The notes under the pieces: generated by a model
Database searches by the model: none
Told to the model about the DNA's origin: nothing
The model's input: only the letters and a program-made list of their open reading frames with translations
Shown: in pieces, positions 25,801 through 30,184 of the stretch
Layout: each line of letters begins with the position of its first letter
How positions within the stretch are numbered: position 1 is the first letter of the stretch
NCBI GenBank assembly: GCA_905221605.1
Contig: CAJNDS010001446.1
Location: 694,815-758,814, forward strand
Length of the DNA stretch: 64,000 nt
From: Symbiodinium natans
Lineage: Eukaryota > Sar > Dinophyceae > Suessiales > Symbiodiniaceae
Direction of reading: 5' to 3'
Program-made: the position numbers and the translations under genes

Positions 25801-28800
25801 AGGGTTGGGTGATAGTGAGCACACTCATACTTGAGCCTGTTTCGCTCAATCGCCACTGCCGCACGCTCAGCTCTGAATGCAAATCGGGGTCCCGAATGCT
25901 AAGCCCTCAAGGACGTAGCCCTATCAACTCCGTCTGACATGACCCCCAAACCCCAAACACTAAACCCTAACCCTAAACCTGGAATCTTTAGGAAGCCTTA
26001 CATGCCTGTGTGGGTTCTGTGGGGTGCGGGGCAGGGGGGGGGGGGGGTTGGGCACCTCCGACGTCCGGAGGGTACCGGTAAACCCCGAAACTCGCGAAAC
26101 CCCCCAAACCCCCGAACCCCCCGAAACCTTTGAAACCCGAAACCCCAAACCCCAAACCCTAACCCTAAACCCTAAACCCTAAACCCTAAACCCTAAACCC
26201 TAAACCAAGTATGTCAGGGTTGCTGAGGCGCCTCGACTCTCTGGGCATGGCACTCAAGAGGACATCATGCGGGGGCTGATGGGATGGGGGCTCAGGGTTT
26301 AGGGTTTAGGGTTGAGGGTTTAGGGTTTAGGGCTTCGGGGATGTTGGGGAAGCTTGTGAGCTTTAAGGGGTGAAGTCGACGTGTATAGGTCGTTGACAGG
26401 GGTTTTAAGAATCTTGTAGTGTTTTTTTGGGGAAACATGGGCAGGGTTTGAAGGGAGGACTTCGGGCTCGGTGTTGATCAGTCCGCCCCAAGCCCTATAC
26501 CCTCAACACCCGCCAAACACCCTAAACCCTAAACCCTAAACCCCTAAATCCTGCTCCACACTCATTTGGGCGCCTGTATTGCCGTGCATTCCTCATAGAT
26601 TGGTGCTCACAAAGGCCCCTCTCAGAAGCCTGCGCTCTCAGGCTTTAGGGCTTTAGGGTGTGTGGACATCACTGGGTCCTAGCCCAAGACCGTATCCTCA
26701 AGGAAGACACTACTTAATTTGGGACCAACTGACTGGTGAAGGTGCGATCTAAGGCCGAGTCCTGAGCTGAAGGGTCTTGGGCATCGTCCAGTTAACCCCC
26801 CCTCGCCCCATCCCCCCAAAAAGAAAAAGCACCTAGCCCATTTCCCCTCCCAAAAAGACAGGAACATAACCACAACAAAGAAGCCCTATTGAACCCTGAC
26901 CCCCAAGCGCTTCCACCGCGCAACCTCGTCTTTGCACGTGCACAGAAGACTCGAATCAAAACGCGCGTGACGCTCACAAGCTGATGGAGCGGGGCGGCGG
27001 GGAGTCTGCCATGTCGAGAAATCACTCGTGCTTTCTACCTTGAGGGTTTAGGGTTTCGGGTCTAGCGTCTAGAGTCTAGGGTTTGGGGTGCGGCCCACAC
27101 ACCCCGACTCTTCCATGGGGCCTTCTGAGCAGAGGTCCCCCCAGAGACCTGACACCCCACCTCAACAAAACACCAACCAGAGCACCTGCAGCGGTTCAGC
27201 CGCGCACCCTGAATCCTAAACCCTAAACCCTAAACCCTAAACCCTAAACCCCAAACTCCATGCCCAAGCGGCAGCATGGCTTCTGGACCATCCTTCTGCC
27301 ATGCCTCGTACCCGCACCCTGGCCACCACCCGTGAGGAGGGACGAAGAGTGAAGGTCCCTAAACCCTAAACCCTAAACCCTAAAGTCTGAAGGTCCCCAA
27401 AGGTCCCAAAGAATCATGCAGACTTCGGTCCTCAACAGAGCCACAAGTTCTACAACTCTCCAGGCTTTAGGGTCTAGGGTTCGAGTCCCCAGCCACAGGC
27501 TCTTAATCGAAACCCGTAGCCTTGCTAAAGTACGGCGCGCCCCACGTCTTGAACACTTTAAGCACCTACATCCCCATTGGCCTCCCTAAGCAATAAACCC
27601 CGAAACCCGAAAGCCTGTGTCCTGAACCCAAATCCTGGTCCCTGGCACTGAGTATTTGGCACAGGCCTTGTCAGAGGCTTAGGGCCTTGGGGTTTTTAAG
27701 CGCCTTGAAGCTTCTTAAGCGTTTTGGTTTGTAGGGTTGCACTTTGGGTGATTGTGAGGTTCCCCCCCCCCCCCCCCCCCCCCCAACCATCCTGGGGCAC
27801 ACCTGCCTCAACCTACTTTTACGCTCACCTAGTCATGACCCTTCGTATACATACCATGCAACTTCATGTAAGCCCCCAGTTCCTGATTGTTGCAAACCCT
27901 AAACCTGAAACCCTGAACCCTGTGGAATGCAATCACAATTCGCTTTCCAGCTTCTGGCCCGGACCGAGCAAGTAGGATGAACGCCTTTAGGGGTGCTCCC
28001 CGCTCCCTCCACAATCCTAAAATCACTAAGCCCTGTAAGCCCGAAACCCTAAACCCTGCTTGGAGGTTCATTGGTAGTTGTAATTAGGGTTACAAGTACC
28101 CTAAGTAAGGCGATAAGCATAGCTACCCTACTTAAAGCCCTACTTAAAACTACCCTAAACCCTAAACCCTAAACCCTAACCCTAAATTCTAAACCCTAAA
28201 CCCTAAACCCTAAACCCTAAACCCTAAACCCTAAACCCTAAACCCTAAACCCTAAACCCTAAACCCTAAACCCTAAACCCTAAACCCTAAACCCTTACCC
28301 ATGAACCTCCAAGTAGCAACAGTGGGGACGTTGCGGGCGCCGGGTTTGTTTCCAGGGATCCTTCGGCCGCCCCAGGCTTTCATTGTTACTGCCTTCACGG
28401 CCTACCAGAGCTCGAAGTGGAGAGCAGGCCCGGGTAAGGGTTTAGGGTTTAGGGTTTAGGGTTTAGGGTTTAGGGTTTAGGGTTTAGGGTTTAGGGTTTA
28501 GGGTTTAGGGTTTAGGGTCTATAGGGTTTAGGCTCTACAGGGTTTAGGTTCCAAGAGGAGTACGGAGCCCTCAGCCTCATACGTCAAACCCTTTAGGCCC
28601 TAAGGGCCCCTTTTGGGGGGTCCCTCAACCTTAAGCCCTCAACCCTACCCAAAATTTGGGGTCTATAATAGTGTAGGGGTCGGAATTATTACTAGCGATA
28701 TTCCTCTATGGTCCCTATGTAAGTACAGGATAGTTACCCCAAAAACCCTGTTGTAACTATTAAGCAAGGGCTGATGCGGTTGGGGGTCGTTTCCGGCTCG

Positions 28801-30184
28801 TAGTGTGAAGTTCCCATTGCATCAGCACATCTAAGGCTAAAGCCATGCCAGCAAAAGGGCTTTGTTCTTTTCACAGGGCCTTCAGGGATTTAGGCTCTGC
28901 AGGATTTTGTGTTTTCGGGGCTTAAACCCTAGACCCTAAACTTACTAAACCCTAAACCCTAAACCCTAAACCCCAAACCCTAAACCCTAAACCCTAAACC
29001 CTAAACCCTAAACCCTAAACCCTAAACCCTAAACCCTAAACCCTAAACCCTAAACCCAAAACTAAACCCCAAACCTATCGGGGCTGATCGGGTAAGCCAA
29101 GAGCTGCCAAACGCTCCAGGTCATGCCCGGCAGGTCCCTGACGCCTCGACAGCCCAGCCGCAGGACATCCTTTCTTTCCGAAACCCTAAACCCTAAACCC
29201 TAAACCCTAAACCCTAAACCCTAAACCCTAAACCCTAAACCCTAAACCCTAAACCCTAAACCCTAAACCCTAAACCATAAAACCTAAACCCTAAACCCTA
29301 AACCCTAAACCCTAAACCCTAAACCCTAAACCCTAAACCCTAAACCCTAAACCCTAAACCCTAAACCCTAAACCCTAAACCCTAAACCCTAAACCCAAAC
29401 CCTCAAGACAAAATAAATAGAAATTGTATGTGGTATCATTCTGAATTTTCCCAGGTTGTTTGTCTAAACAGCTGACGAGCAGAGTTTTAGTGCATTCAAT
29501 CACAGCACCTGGGAGGCCAATGCTCAATTTACTTAAATCCCTCGGGCCTGCCACCCAAAAAAACCCAGAAGGCCAACCAGGGCCGGAAGGCCAAAAAATA
29601 TCCATTAGGCTCTAAAACAGAAACATTCGTTGAAACTTTCGCTCAAAACTTACTGCCCCCCCCCCCCCCCCCCTTTCCCCGGGCCCCCTAACCTAATATC
29701 TGAAGAAGAAACGTTTCGCTCAAAACGTTTTTGGGACCCAAACCCTATACAATTTCCATAAACCCTAGCCCTAAACCCTAAACCCTAAACCCTAAAATCC
29801 CCCTCAAAGCCTTAATCCTCCCAGGAGGCCAGGCTGGACGCCGGCGCTTCGACCCCGGCTCCGCCAGGCTGGGCACCTGTCTGGAGAGGGTTTAGGGTTT
29901 AGGGTTTAGGGTTTAAGGGGGGGGCGTCTACAAAGACCGGGCTTGGGAATTCGGGAGGTCTAGGTGAGTTTTGAGGCTGTTGCAGGGCTTCGAGGCATTT
30001 GACCCCCTGTAGGTGCGCAGTCTGGCGGGCACGGGCGGGAGTGTAGTCAGCCCTTTACAAGAAGCCCTAAACCCCCCTAAACCCCTCTAAAACCCCCCTA
30101 AGCCCGAAACCCTAAGCATGGAGGAGGCAGCTGCAGCAGGAGGCAGCCGATGATGGCGAGCTGCTTGCAGAGCTACCCAAATAA
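133..30184 (+). CDS. Myosin heavy chain gene, 5' part outside window, split into many micro-exons
   Basis: This is an actin-based motor that hydrolyses ATP in its head and binds light chains through IQ motifs. Motor signatures read in order along the + strand are an LLGV-like segment (1779), VTYSSEGFLEKNVD (7854), a GKKK loop 2 (9186), KTVSSGFRSSLAQL (10005), EADPHFIRCVKPN (10673), LVMEQLTCSGVFE (11852), AVRIRQSGF (12719) and DFLGRYRIVVP (13129). TQVMIRLDKARD (16408) and an IQ motif, IQRVWRGYR (16792), follow. Spacing between motifs matches myosins when exons are joined at AG acceptors and GC, GT or GA donors, and phases agree at almost every junction from 7854 to 17360. The tail from 18.3 to 24.5 kb is charged and helix-prone, made of phase-0 exons. 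The last exon ends with TAA at 30182. The P-loop and switch I lie upstream of the window. The relay segment (LDIxGFE, NExLQ) was not found. The class is not assigned. Exons at 24.5-28.3 kb are uncertain. Confidence 0.85.
320..1778. other. Intronic DNA, no exon called
   Basis: It holds TTTAGGG units at 290-336 and 1425-1515, CCCTAAA units at 1268-1330 and 1683-1745, and GC-rich unique stretches (840-960). Short open frames exist but none has acceptable splice flanks. Confidence 0.6.
1779..1853 (+). CDS. Myosin motor exon (LLGV-like segment)
   Basis: It reads NPGAATTVLGLPPEAIRDA followed by AQDAK after CAG|GC. The stretch AATTVLGLPPEAI resembles the conserved myosin segment where A-x-LLGV is followed by a helix, upstream of the helix leading to RDALAKxLY. 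The proposed donor is GT at 1854. CCCTAAA lies upstream (1683-1745) and TTTAGGG downstream (1870-1926). Confidence 0.6.
1870..1926 (+). repeat. TTTAGGG heptamer array
   Basis: It starts 16 bases after the proposed donor at 1854, in G-strand orientation. Opposed to the CCCTAAA units at 2723-2745 at the other end of the same intron. Confidence 0.95.
3034..3060. repeat. Poly-C run
   Basis: About 27 C, just before the acceptor of exon 3075. Confidence 0.95.
3075..3127 (+). CDS. Myosin motor exon (RDALAKxLY-like helix)
   Basis: It reads ASAVRAISDEACHRLYT between CAG|G and CAG|GC. It resembles the myosin helix whose usual form is RDALAKxLYxxLF. It ends in phase 1, matching a following exon that starts with two bases at 3780. 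A 26-base run of C lies just upstream. Confidence 0.6.
3661..3739 (+). repeat. CCCTAAA heptamer array
   Basis: About 11 units, upstream of the candidate exon at 3780. The same intron opens with TTTAGGG at 3151-3181 and 3489-3565. Confidence 0.95.
3780..3857 (+). CDS. Candidate exon of the myosin gene
   Basis: Starting after CCAG at 3779, the phase carried from 3127 gives RPSVTPAPPSAKMDFMDALQ and a further GSQDE up to AAG|GC. CCCTAAA is immediately upstream and TTTAGGG immediately downstream. No myosin motif is recognised; a second acceptor at 3783 would put it in another frame. Confidence 0.4.
4097..4266. mobile_element. Family C inverted-repeat element
   Basis: CTGCTATTTGCTTAAGAACC at the left; GTTCTTAAGCAATTAGCAG at the right; AT-rich trinucleotide interior. 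Confidence 0.85.
4908..4988 (+). repeat. CCCTAAA heptamer array
   Basis: About 11 units with a few shortened ones. An exon-like but frame-ambiguous stretch follows (4995-5085), then TTTAGGG at 5094-5170. Confidence 0.9.
5558..5600 (+). CDS. Candidate exon of the myosin gene
   Basis: After TAG at 5555-5557 the frame reads MALNTAKDALRECA. With a GA donor at 5601 the phase agrees with both the previous exon (ends 3857) and the next (starts 6322). Helix-like, with no diagnostic motif. Confidence 0.4.
5633..5768. mobile_element. Family E inverted-repeat element with nested heptamers
   Basis: GGGGAATGAGGGAATGAGGT at the left; GGGTACCTCATTCCTCATTC at the right; two CCCTAAA units at 5691-5704 inside the loop. 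Confidence 0.85.
6322..6384 (+). CDS. Candidate exon of the myosin gene
   Basis: It reads YLSTFEDIQRLVLFLSTEYR after ATGAG|G and closes at a canonical-looking GTGAGA donor (6385). The donor context GTGAGAGGCCAGATTG is repeated at 6431-6446 on the other side of a short TTTAGGG array. The product is not a known motor motif. Confidence 0.5.
6385..6446. repeat. 16-base direct duplication flanking a short TTTAGGG array
   Basis: GTGAGAGGCCAGATTG occurs perfectly at 6385-6400 and 6431-6446, separated by 30 bases of TTTAGGG-type units. The first copy is a splice donor; the second contains a possible acceptor (CCAG|A). Confidence 0.9.
6695..6824. mobile_element. Family F-like element with a C run
   Basis: AGAGTATTCCCTTATGGCCC at the left; AACAATTAAAGCCCCTATAT at the right; TA-rich pairing stretch and a run of C inside. 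Confidence 0.6.
7649..7748. mobile_element. Family F-like element
   Basis: GGGGCCCCTATATAGGTATA at the left; CTAACTATTAAGGCCCCTAT at the right; the centre pairs TAGTATA with TATACTA. Confidence 0.62.
7854..7910 (+). CDS. Myosin motor exon (VxYxxxGFLEKNxD)
   Basis: It reads VTYSSEGFLEKNVDKPPDE after CAG|G, matching the strongly conserved myosin segment HYAGxVxYxxxGFLEKNxD. A GT donor at 7911 joins it to the next exon so that DKPPDE runs into AADLLKGS, with the spacing of normal myosins. Confidence 0.85.
7930..8010. mobile_element. Family E element, partial
   Basis: TTGGTTCTTAGTAGGGAAGG at the left, then CCCTATATATACCCC; the right end is weak. Confidence 0.6.
8388..8545 (+). repeat. Degenerate CCCTAAA/CCCCAAA region
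   Basis: Mixed CCCTAAA and CCCCAAA units just before the acceptor of exon 8569. Confidence 0.9.
8569..8613 (+). CDS. Myosin motor exon (helix before loop 2)
   Basis: It reads AADLLKGSKLVVLQE, phase 0 at both ends, and corresponds to the xxLLxxSxxxLV segment after FLEKN. The donor is GAG|GC at 8614; CAG|GA three bases earlier is also possible. TTTAGGG-type arrays begin about 10 bases later. Confidence 0.8.
8624..8782 (+). repeat. TTTAGGG and TTTAGGGG array
   Basis: It starts about 10 bases after exon 8569-8613. The middle is dominated by an octamer variant TTTAGGGG, showing local homogenisation of a variant unit. Confidence 0.95.
9186..9245 (+). CDS. Myosin motor exon (lysine-rich loop 2)
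   Basis: It reads IGGAIADELAEATGG then PGKKK, from TCAG to AAG|GC. It corresponds to actin-binding loop 2, where a lysine cluster before TVSxxF is typical. Phase 0 at both ends fits its neighbours. Intronic DNA right after it is a family C inverted-repeat element (9264-9375). Confidence 0.8.
9264..9375. mobile_element. Family C inverted-repeat element
   Basis: CTACTATTTGCTGAAGAACC at the left; AGTTATTAAGCAAATAGTAG at the right. It begins 19 bases after the GC donor at 9246. Confidence 0.88.
9421..9526. mobile_element. Family D inverted-repeat element
   Basis: GCCCAGTGGTACCCTCTTCG at the left; GTTGCTGGGCTACCTAGG at the right; AAAGTAACC inside recurs at 44172. Confidence 0.78.
10005..10049 (+). 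CDS. Myosin motor exon (TVSxxFRxSLxxL)
   Basis: It reads AKTVSSGFRSSLAQL after CCAG|G. The frame stays open further, but ending at CTG|GTGGCG (GT donor at 10050) gives exactly the usual spacing from SLxxL to PHFIRC in the next exon. Confidence 0.85.
10122..10222. mobile_element. Family A inverted-repeat element (complete)
   Basis: Ends are inverted copies: TTGGGATGTTCCCC with TTATACTAGCAGTCCTTA, mirrored by TAAGGACTGCTAGTATAA and GGGGGAACATCCCAA. The interior is AT-rich and non-coding, so it resembles a MITE or introner. Related ends occur at 17399, 47141 and 63947. Confidence 0.85.
10673..10735 (+). CDS. Myosin motor exon (PHFIRCVKPN)
   Basis: It reads VQKLNEADPHFIRCVKPNAE then K, including the near-invariant myosin motif PHFxRCxKPN. 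Acceptor CAG|G. A GC donor at 10736 is preferred over reading on to 10762, because joining to VPNKF restores the normal KPNxxKxPxxF spacing. Confidence 0.93.
11852..11914 (+). CDS. Myosin motor exon (SH helix region, QLxxSGVFE)
   Basis: It reads VPNKFTSKLVMEQLTCSGVF then E, matching FDxxxVLxQLRxxGVLE of the relay/SH region. The acceptor is GGAG|G and the donor GAG|GC at 11915. The next exon begins AVRI, giving GVFEAVRI, the standard myosin sequence order. Confidence 0.92.
11980..12092. mobile_element. Family D inverted-repeat element
   Basis: CTAGGATGCCCAGTAGTACC at the left; CCTAGGTTACTGGGCAGCCT at the right; AAAGGGCACCC inside. Confidence 0.85.
12094..12550. other. AT-rich intronic DNA, nothing recognised
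   Basis: Between a family D element and heptamer units at 12554. No heptamers and no convincing frame. It could be an older insertion. Confidence 0.5.
12719..12766 (+). CDS. Myosin motor exon (AVRIRxxGF)
   Basis: It reads AVRIRQSGFAARVPFG after ACAG|G, matching the SH1/converter entry (xIRIRRxGYPxRxxF). A GA donor at 12767 (GAGCCT) leaves phase 0 and joins to DFLGRYR with the usual FxxFxxRY spacing, so this junction argues for a GA-AG intron. Confidence 0.88.
13078..13126 (+). repeat. CCCTAAA heptamer array abutting a splice acceptor
   Basis: Seven units run directly into CCAAG|G of exon 13129, so the array itself must supply the branch-site and pyrimidine region of this intron. Confidence 0.95.
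13129..13164 (+). CDS. Myosin converter exon (DFLGRYR)
   Basis: This 36-nt exon reads DFLGRYRIVVPK, the FxxRYRxLxP motif of the converter. A CCCTAAA array runs into the acceptor (CCCAAG|G) with only a few bases between. The donor is AAG|GC at 13165. Confidence 0.88.
13281..13333. mobile_element. Family E element, right part
   Basis: GGGATTATGTGGGGCCCTCA then CATTCCCTACTAAGAACC, the mirror of the usual left end. Confidence 0.6.
13335..13450. mobile_element. Family F element
   Basis: GGGGCTTTAATAATTAG at the left; AGTAATTATTCCGACCCCTA at the right. Other copies share the GGTCGGAATTATTA end. Confidence 0.68.
13777..13905. mobile_element. Family E inverted-repeat element
   Basis: CTTGCTGTTGGTTAGTAGGG at the left; TACTAAGCACAGCAAG at the right, with TA and GATATA repeats at the centre. 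This is the most symmetrical family E copy. Confidence 0.88.
14173..14235 (+). CDS. Myosin converter exon
   Basis: It reads AKHKAIFSAASEPERAKAFL then E, phase 0, from CCAG|G to GAG|GC. It corresponds to the variable converter stretch between RYRxLxP and GxTKVF. CCCTAAA lies upstream and TTTAGGG starts 11 bases after the donor. Confidence 0.75.
14517..14612. mobile_element. Family K element
   Basis: GTTGGGTACGATTTAACATG at the left; AATATTATCCCAACC at the right; AAGGAATAAACAT inside is shared with 33645-33730. Confidence 0.6.
14757..14878. mobile_element. Family L element
   Basis: It carries AAGGGATTAAGACTCGTACC, GTTCCCCTTGGTATTCTCCT and AAAGGGGTCCCCAA. The same order recurs at 18414. Confidence 0.6.
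14879..15012 (+). repeat. CCCTAAA array with a CCCTGAA block
   Basis: Standard units flank about eleven consecutive CCCTGAA variants (about 14905-14985). Such a block implies duplication of a variant within the array rather than telomerase copying. Confidence 0.95.
15076..15132 (+). CDS. Myosin converter exon
   Basis: It reads ALPEALEPLGGAPAGDLAG, phase 0, acceptor CCAG|G, preferred donor GC at 15133. It should supply the glycine before the T-K-V-F-like segment of the next exon; one residue fewer than usual is present there, so the 3' edge may be off. Confidence 0.65.
15215..15307. mobile_element. Family B inverted-repeat element
   Basis: Ends GCTTGAAGGTTCATGTGTA and ACCTCCAAGTAGG are imperfect inverted copies. 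Internal ATAAGTA and TTATAACC also pair. Confidence 0.8.
15670..15695. repeat. Poly-C run
   Basis: About 26 C followed by GAAAAAGG. Confidence 0.95.
15849..15888. repeat. GA repeat
   Basis: Dinucleotide GA run. Similar: CT at 38215-38263 and GA at 57815-57841. Confidence 0.95.
16019..16117. repeat. TA repeats
   Basis: Two TA runs (16019-16041 and 16074-16117) separated by GTGCCCTTTAAGGGG. Related TA runs are at 8042, 8914, 13839, 45320, 57630, 57693 and 57879. Confidence 0.93.
16408..16457 (+). CDS. Myosin converter/lever exon (TQVMIR)
   Basis: It reads TQVMIRLDKARDMAVS plus two bases. It matches the TKVFLRxxxLxxLExxR lead into the lever arm. A GT donor at 16458 leaves phase 2, which is exactly what the IQ exon at 16792 needs; reading on would break the frame. 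Confidence 0.85.
16792..16830 (+). CDS. Myosin lever-arm exon with IQ motif
   Basis: After CCAG|G it reads YAIDIQRVWRGY and two bases of the next codon. The core IQxxWRGYxxR is an IQ motif, which binds calmodulin-like light chains. The GT donor at 16831 and phase 2 agree with the 28-nt exon at 17151. This intron is short (about 330 bases) yet still carries TTTAGGG near its start and CCCTAAA near its end. Confidence 0.88.
17151..17178 (+). CDS. 28-nt myosin micro-exon (end of IQ motif)
   Basis: Only 28 bases, from CGCAG|G to AAG|GT. It converts phase 2 to phase 0 and reads ARKKLATCK after completing an arginine codon, giving RGYRARKKL across the junction. Without it the IQ exon and the 17306 exon are out of phase, which is the main evidence. 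Confidence 0.65.
17306..17360 (+). CDS. Myosin exon after the lever arm
   Basis: It reads VFDELKAWCARNDFYTKP plus one base, from AAAG|G to a GTAGGC donor at 17361. Composition and flanks match the other exons. It ends in phase 1, but the next recognised tail exon needs another phase, so one exon between 17361 and 18349 is probably missing from this list. Confidence 0.65.
17399..17465. mobile_element. Family A element, one end
   Basis: It opens with GGGATGTTCCCCCTTATGC and CAGTCCT; no mirrored end is found nearby. It starts about 40 bases after a GTAGGC donor (17361). Confidence 0.7.
18362..18394 (+). CDS. Myosin tail exon
   Basis: It reads KLKEPSAIRSE, open upstream to an alternative acceptor at 18348. 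The donor may be GAG|GC (18395) or GTGAGG (18390). Charged, tail-like. Confidence 0.5.
18414..18588. mobile_element. Family L element with nested heptamers
   Basis: AAGGGATTGCAACTTGTACC, GTTCCCCTCAATATACTCCT and AAAAGGGACCCC in the order of 14757. A CCCTAAA array (18477-18526) is inserted after ACTCCTAT, absent from the other copy. Confidence 0.68.
19089..19118 (+). CDS. Myosin tail exon
   Basis: This 30-nt phase-0 exon reads AAKVEEICKK between GCAG|G and AAG|GC. It is helix-prone and charged; the frame stays open to a second possible end near 19133. Confidence 0.55.
19422..19529. mobile_element. Family C inverted-repeat element
   Basis: CTACTATTTGCTCAAGAACC at the left; GGTTCTTAATAAGCAGTTGG at the right, with a poly-T run inside. 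Confidence 0.8.
19732..19779 (+). CDS. Myosin tail exon
   Basis: It reads AEGLPLPLPRRKEVEK, phase 0, TAG|G to AAG|GC. A proline-rich start would interrupt a coiled coil. Confidence 0.5.
19923..20090. mobile_element. Family B element with duplicated end around heptamers
   Basis: TACTTGGAGGTTCATGGG at the left mirrors GTGAACCTCCAAGTAG at 20021. After a short CCCTAAA array (20037-20060) the right 33 bases recur (20058-20090) with two mismatches. Confidence 0.88.
20214..20326 (+). repeat. TTTAGGG heptamer array
   Basis: About 14 units upstream of exon 20358, an exception to the usual CCCTAAA-before-acceptor orientation. Confidence 0.95.
20358..20405 (+). CDS. Myosin tail exon, coiled-coil-like
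   Basis: It reads VKQRMENEAKEIELLK, phase 0, AAG|G to AAG|GC, with hydrophobic residues spaced as in a coiled coil. Its 3' part plus donor is repeated imperfectly at 20537-20572 on the far side of a TTTAGGG array; that copy lacks the AAG|GC end. Confidence 0.65.
20428..20535 (+). repeat. TTTAGGG array between two copies of an exon end
   Basis: About 14 units. Flanked by AAGGAGATTGAGCTTCTC (20385) and AAGGAGATTGAGCTCCTC (20537), a direct duplication of coding sequence. Confidence 0.95.
20592..20922. mobile_element. Family E element enlarged by an internal tandem duplication
   Basis: GGTTCTTAGTAGGGACTGAG at the left; CTCATTCCCTACTAGAACC at the right. The interior holds two related units with GAAGCAGGGTTT, TTGGTGAGTGTAT, GGCGTCCTTTTGGGG-like and AACCCTACTTCA stretches (20632-20755 and 20750-20865). 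Confidence 0.78.
21641..21691 (+). CDS. Myosin tail exon
   Basis: It reads AITKSIDPIEIESARIL, phase 0, GGCAG|G to TTG|GC. The opening AIT recurs in the exon at 23701, suggesting related repeat units in the tail. Confidence 0.65.
22426..22470 (+). CDS. Myosin tail exon
   Basis: It reads AVARAKDLELQSLPE, phase 0, CGCAG|G to GAG|GC. Helix-prone and charged. Confidence 0.6.
22811..22846. repeat. Poly-C run
   Basis: About 30 C with an interruption near its start, following CCCTAAA units and followed by AAA. Confidence 0.93.
23184..23240 (+). CDS. Myosin tail exon
   Basis: It reads VGVLQERFSKLSKQLPLIK, phase 0, GGCAG|G to AAG|GC, with leucine spacing that suggests an amphipathic helix. Confidence 0.65.
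23701..23727 (+). CDS. 27-nt myosin tail exon
   Basis: It reads AITTALDEE, phase 0, GGCAG|G, donor GC at 23728. A run of C lies about 30 bases upstream. Very short, so support comes from phase and position only. Confidence 0.45.
23818..23917. mobile_element. Family B inverted-repeat element
   Basis: GACTTGAAGCTTCATGG at the left; TGCCCATGAACCTTCAAGTA at the right. Confidence 0.82.
23950..24065 (+). repeat. CCCTAAA heptamer array ending in CCCGAAA units
   Basis: About 13 standard units followed by three or four CCCGAAA variants. Confidence 0.95.
24366..24478 (+). repeat. CCCTAAA array with CCCTAAG variants
   Basis: It ends eight bases before the acceptor of exon 24487. Confidence 0.95.
24487..24519 (+). 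CDS. Myosin tail exon
   Basis: It reads DLQKLQDVMDA, phase 0, GTGCAG|G with a CCCTAAA array a few bases upstream; proposed donor GT at 24520. The frame stays open through VLRN. Confidence 0.55.
24887..24917. repeat. Poly-C followed by poly-A
   Basis: A C run passes directly into a run of A, then AT-rich DNA to about 25070. A similar C-to-A run is at 49941-49978. Confidence 0.93.
25442..25570. mobile_element. Family B inverted-repeat element
   Basis: TACTTGGAGG at the left; TACCCATGAACCTCCAAGTA at the right, with GGGCGATAAGTATAG inside. Confidence 0.82.
26218..26260 (+). CDS. Candidate tail exon, frame uncertain
   Basis: Between a CCCTAAA array and a TTTAGGG array lies an exon-like stretch after GTCAG. 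The most protein-like frame reads LLRRLDSLGMALK, but it needs phase 1 from upstream, unlike the phase-0 series before it. Confidence 0.35.
28059..28316. mobile_element. Family B element split by a heptamer array
   Basis: GCTTGGAGGTTCATTGGTAG at the left; CCCATGAACCTCCAAGTAG at the right. About 145 bases of CCCTAAA sit inside (28151-28294). Confidence 0.88.
28151..28294 (+). repeat. CCCTAAA array nested in a family B element
   Basis: About 20 units. The left flank is ACTACCC and the right flank TTACCCATGAACC, while unbroken family B copies read CTACCCATGAACC. The array therefore interrupts the element at a CCC shared with the heptamer. Confidence 0.95.
28376..28423 (+). CDS. Candidate late exon of the myosin gene
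   Basis: It reads AFIVTAFTAYQSSKWR after CCCAG|G. A GC donor at 28424 keeps phase 0; a strong GTAAGG at 28434 is the alternative. CCCTAAA is upstream and TTTAGGG begins right after. Function not recognised; whether it belongs to the myosin transcript is inferred from strand and phase. Confidence 0.55.
28438..28520 (+). repeat. TTTAGGG heptamer array after an exon
   Basis: It begins at the GTAAGG following exon 28376-28423, opposed to CCCTAAA at 28947-29056 in the same intron. Confidence 0.95.
28675..28764. mobile_element. Family F element
   Basis: TAGGGGTCGGAATTATTACT at the left, then TATGGTCCCTATGTAAG; ends near GTAACTATTAAGC. Confidence 0.68.
29134..29163 (+). CDS. Candidate late exon of the myosin gene
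   Basis: It reads VPDASTAQPQ, phase 0, GGCAG|G to CAG|GA. Short, supported by flanking pattern and phase agreement with 28376 and 29825. Confidence 0.4.
29181..29397 (+). repeat. Largest CCCTAAA array of the window
   Basis: About 31 heptamers with a single irregular unit near 29275. It lies in the intron between 29163 and 29825. Confidence 0.97.
29825..29867 (+). CDS. Candidate late exon of the myosin gene
   Basis: It reads EARLDAGASTPAPP plus one base, CCCAG|G to CCAG|GC. It ends in phase 1, which fits the last exon starting at 30117. The frame reads on through GWAPVWR into TTTAGGG. Confidence 0.5.
30117..30184 (+). CDS. Probable last exon of the myosin gene, with stop
   Basis: After AAG at 30114-30116, completing the phase-1 codon gives WRRQLQQEAADDGELLAELP then K and TAA (30182-30184). 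A charged C-terminal helix. The stop sets the gene's proposed end. Confidence 0.5.
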
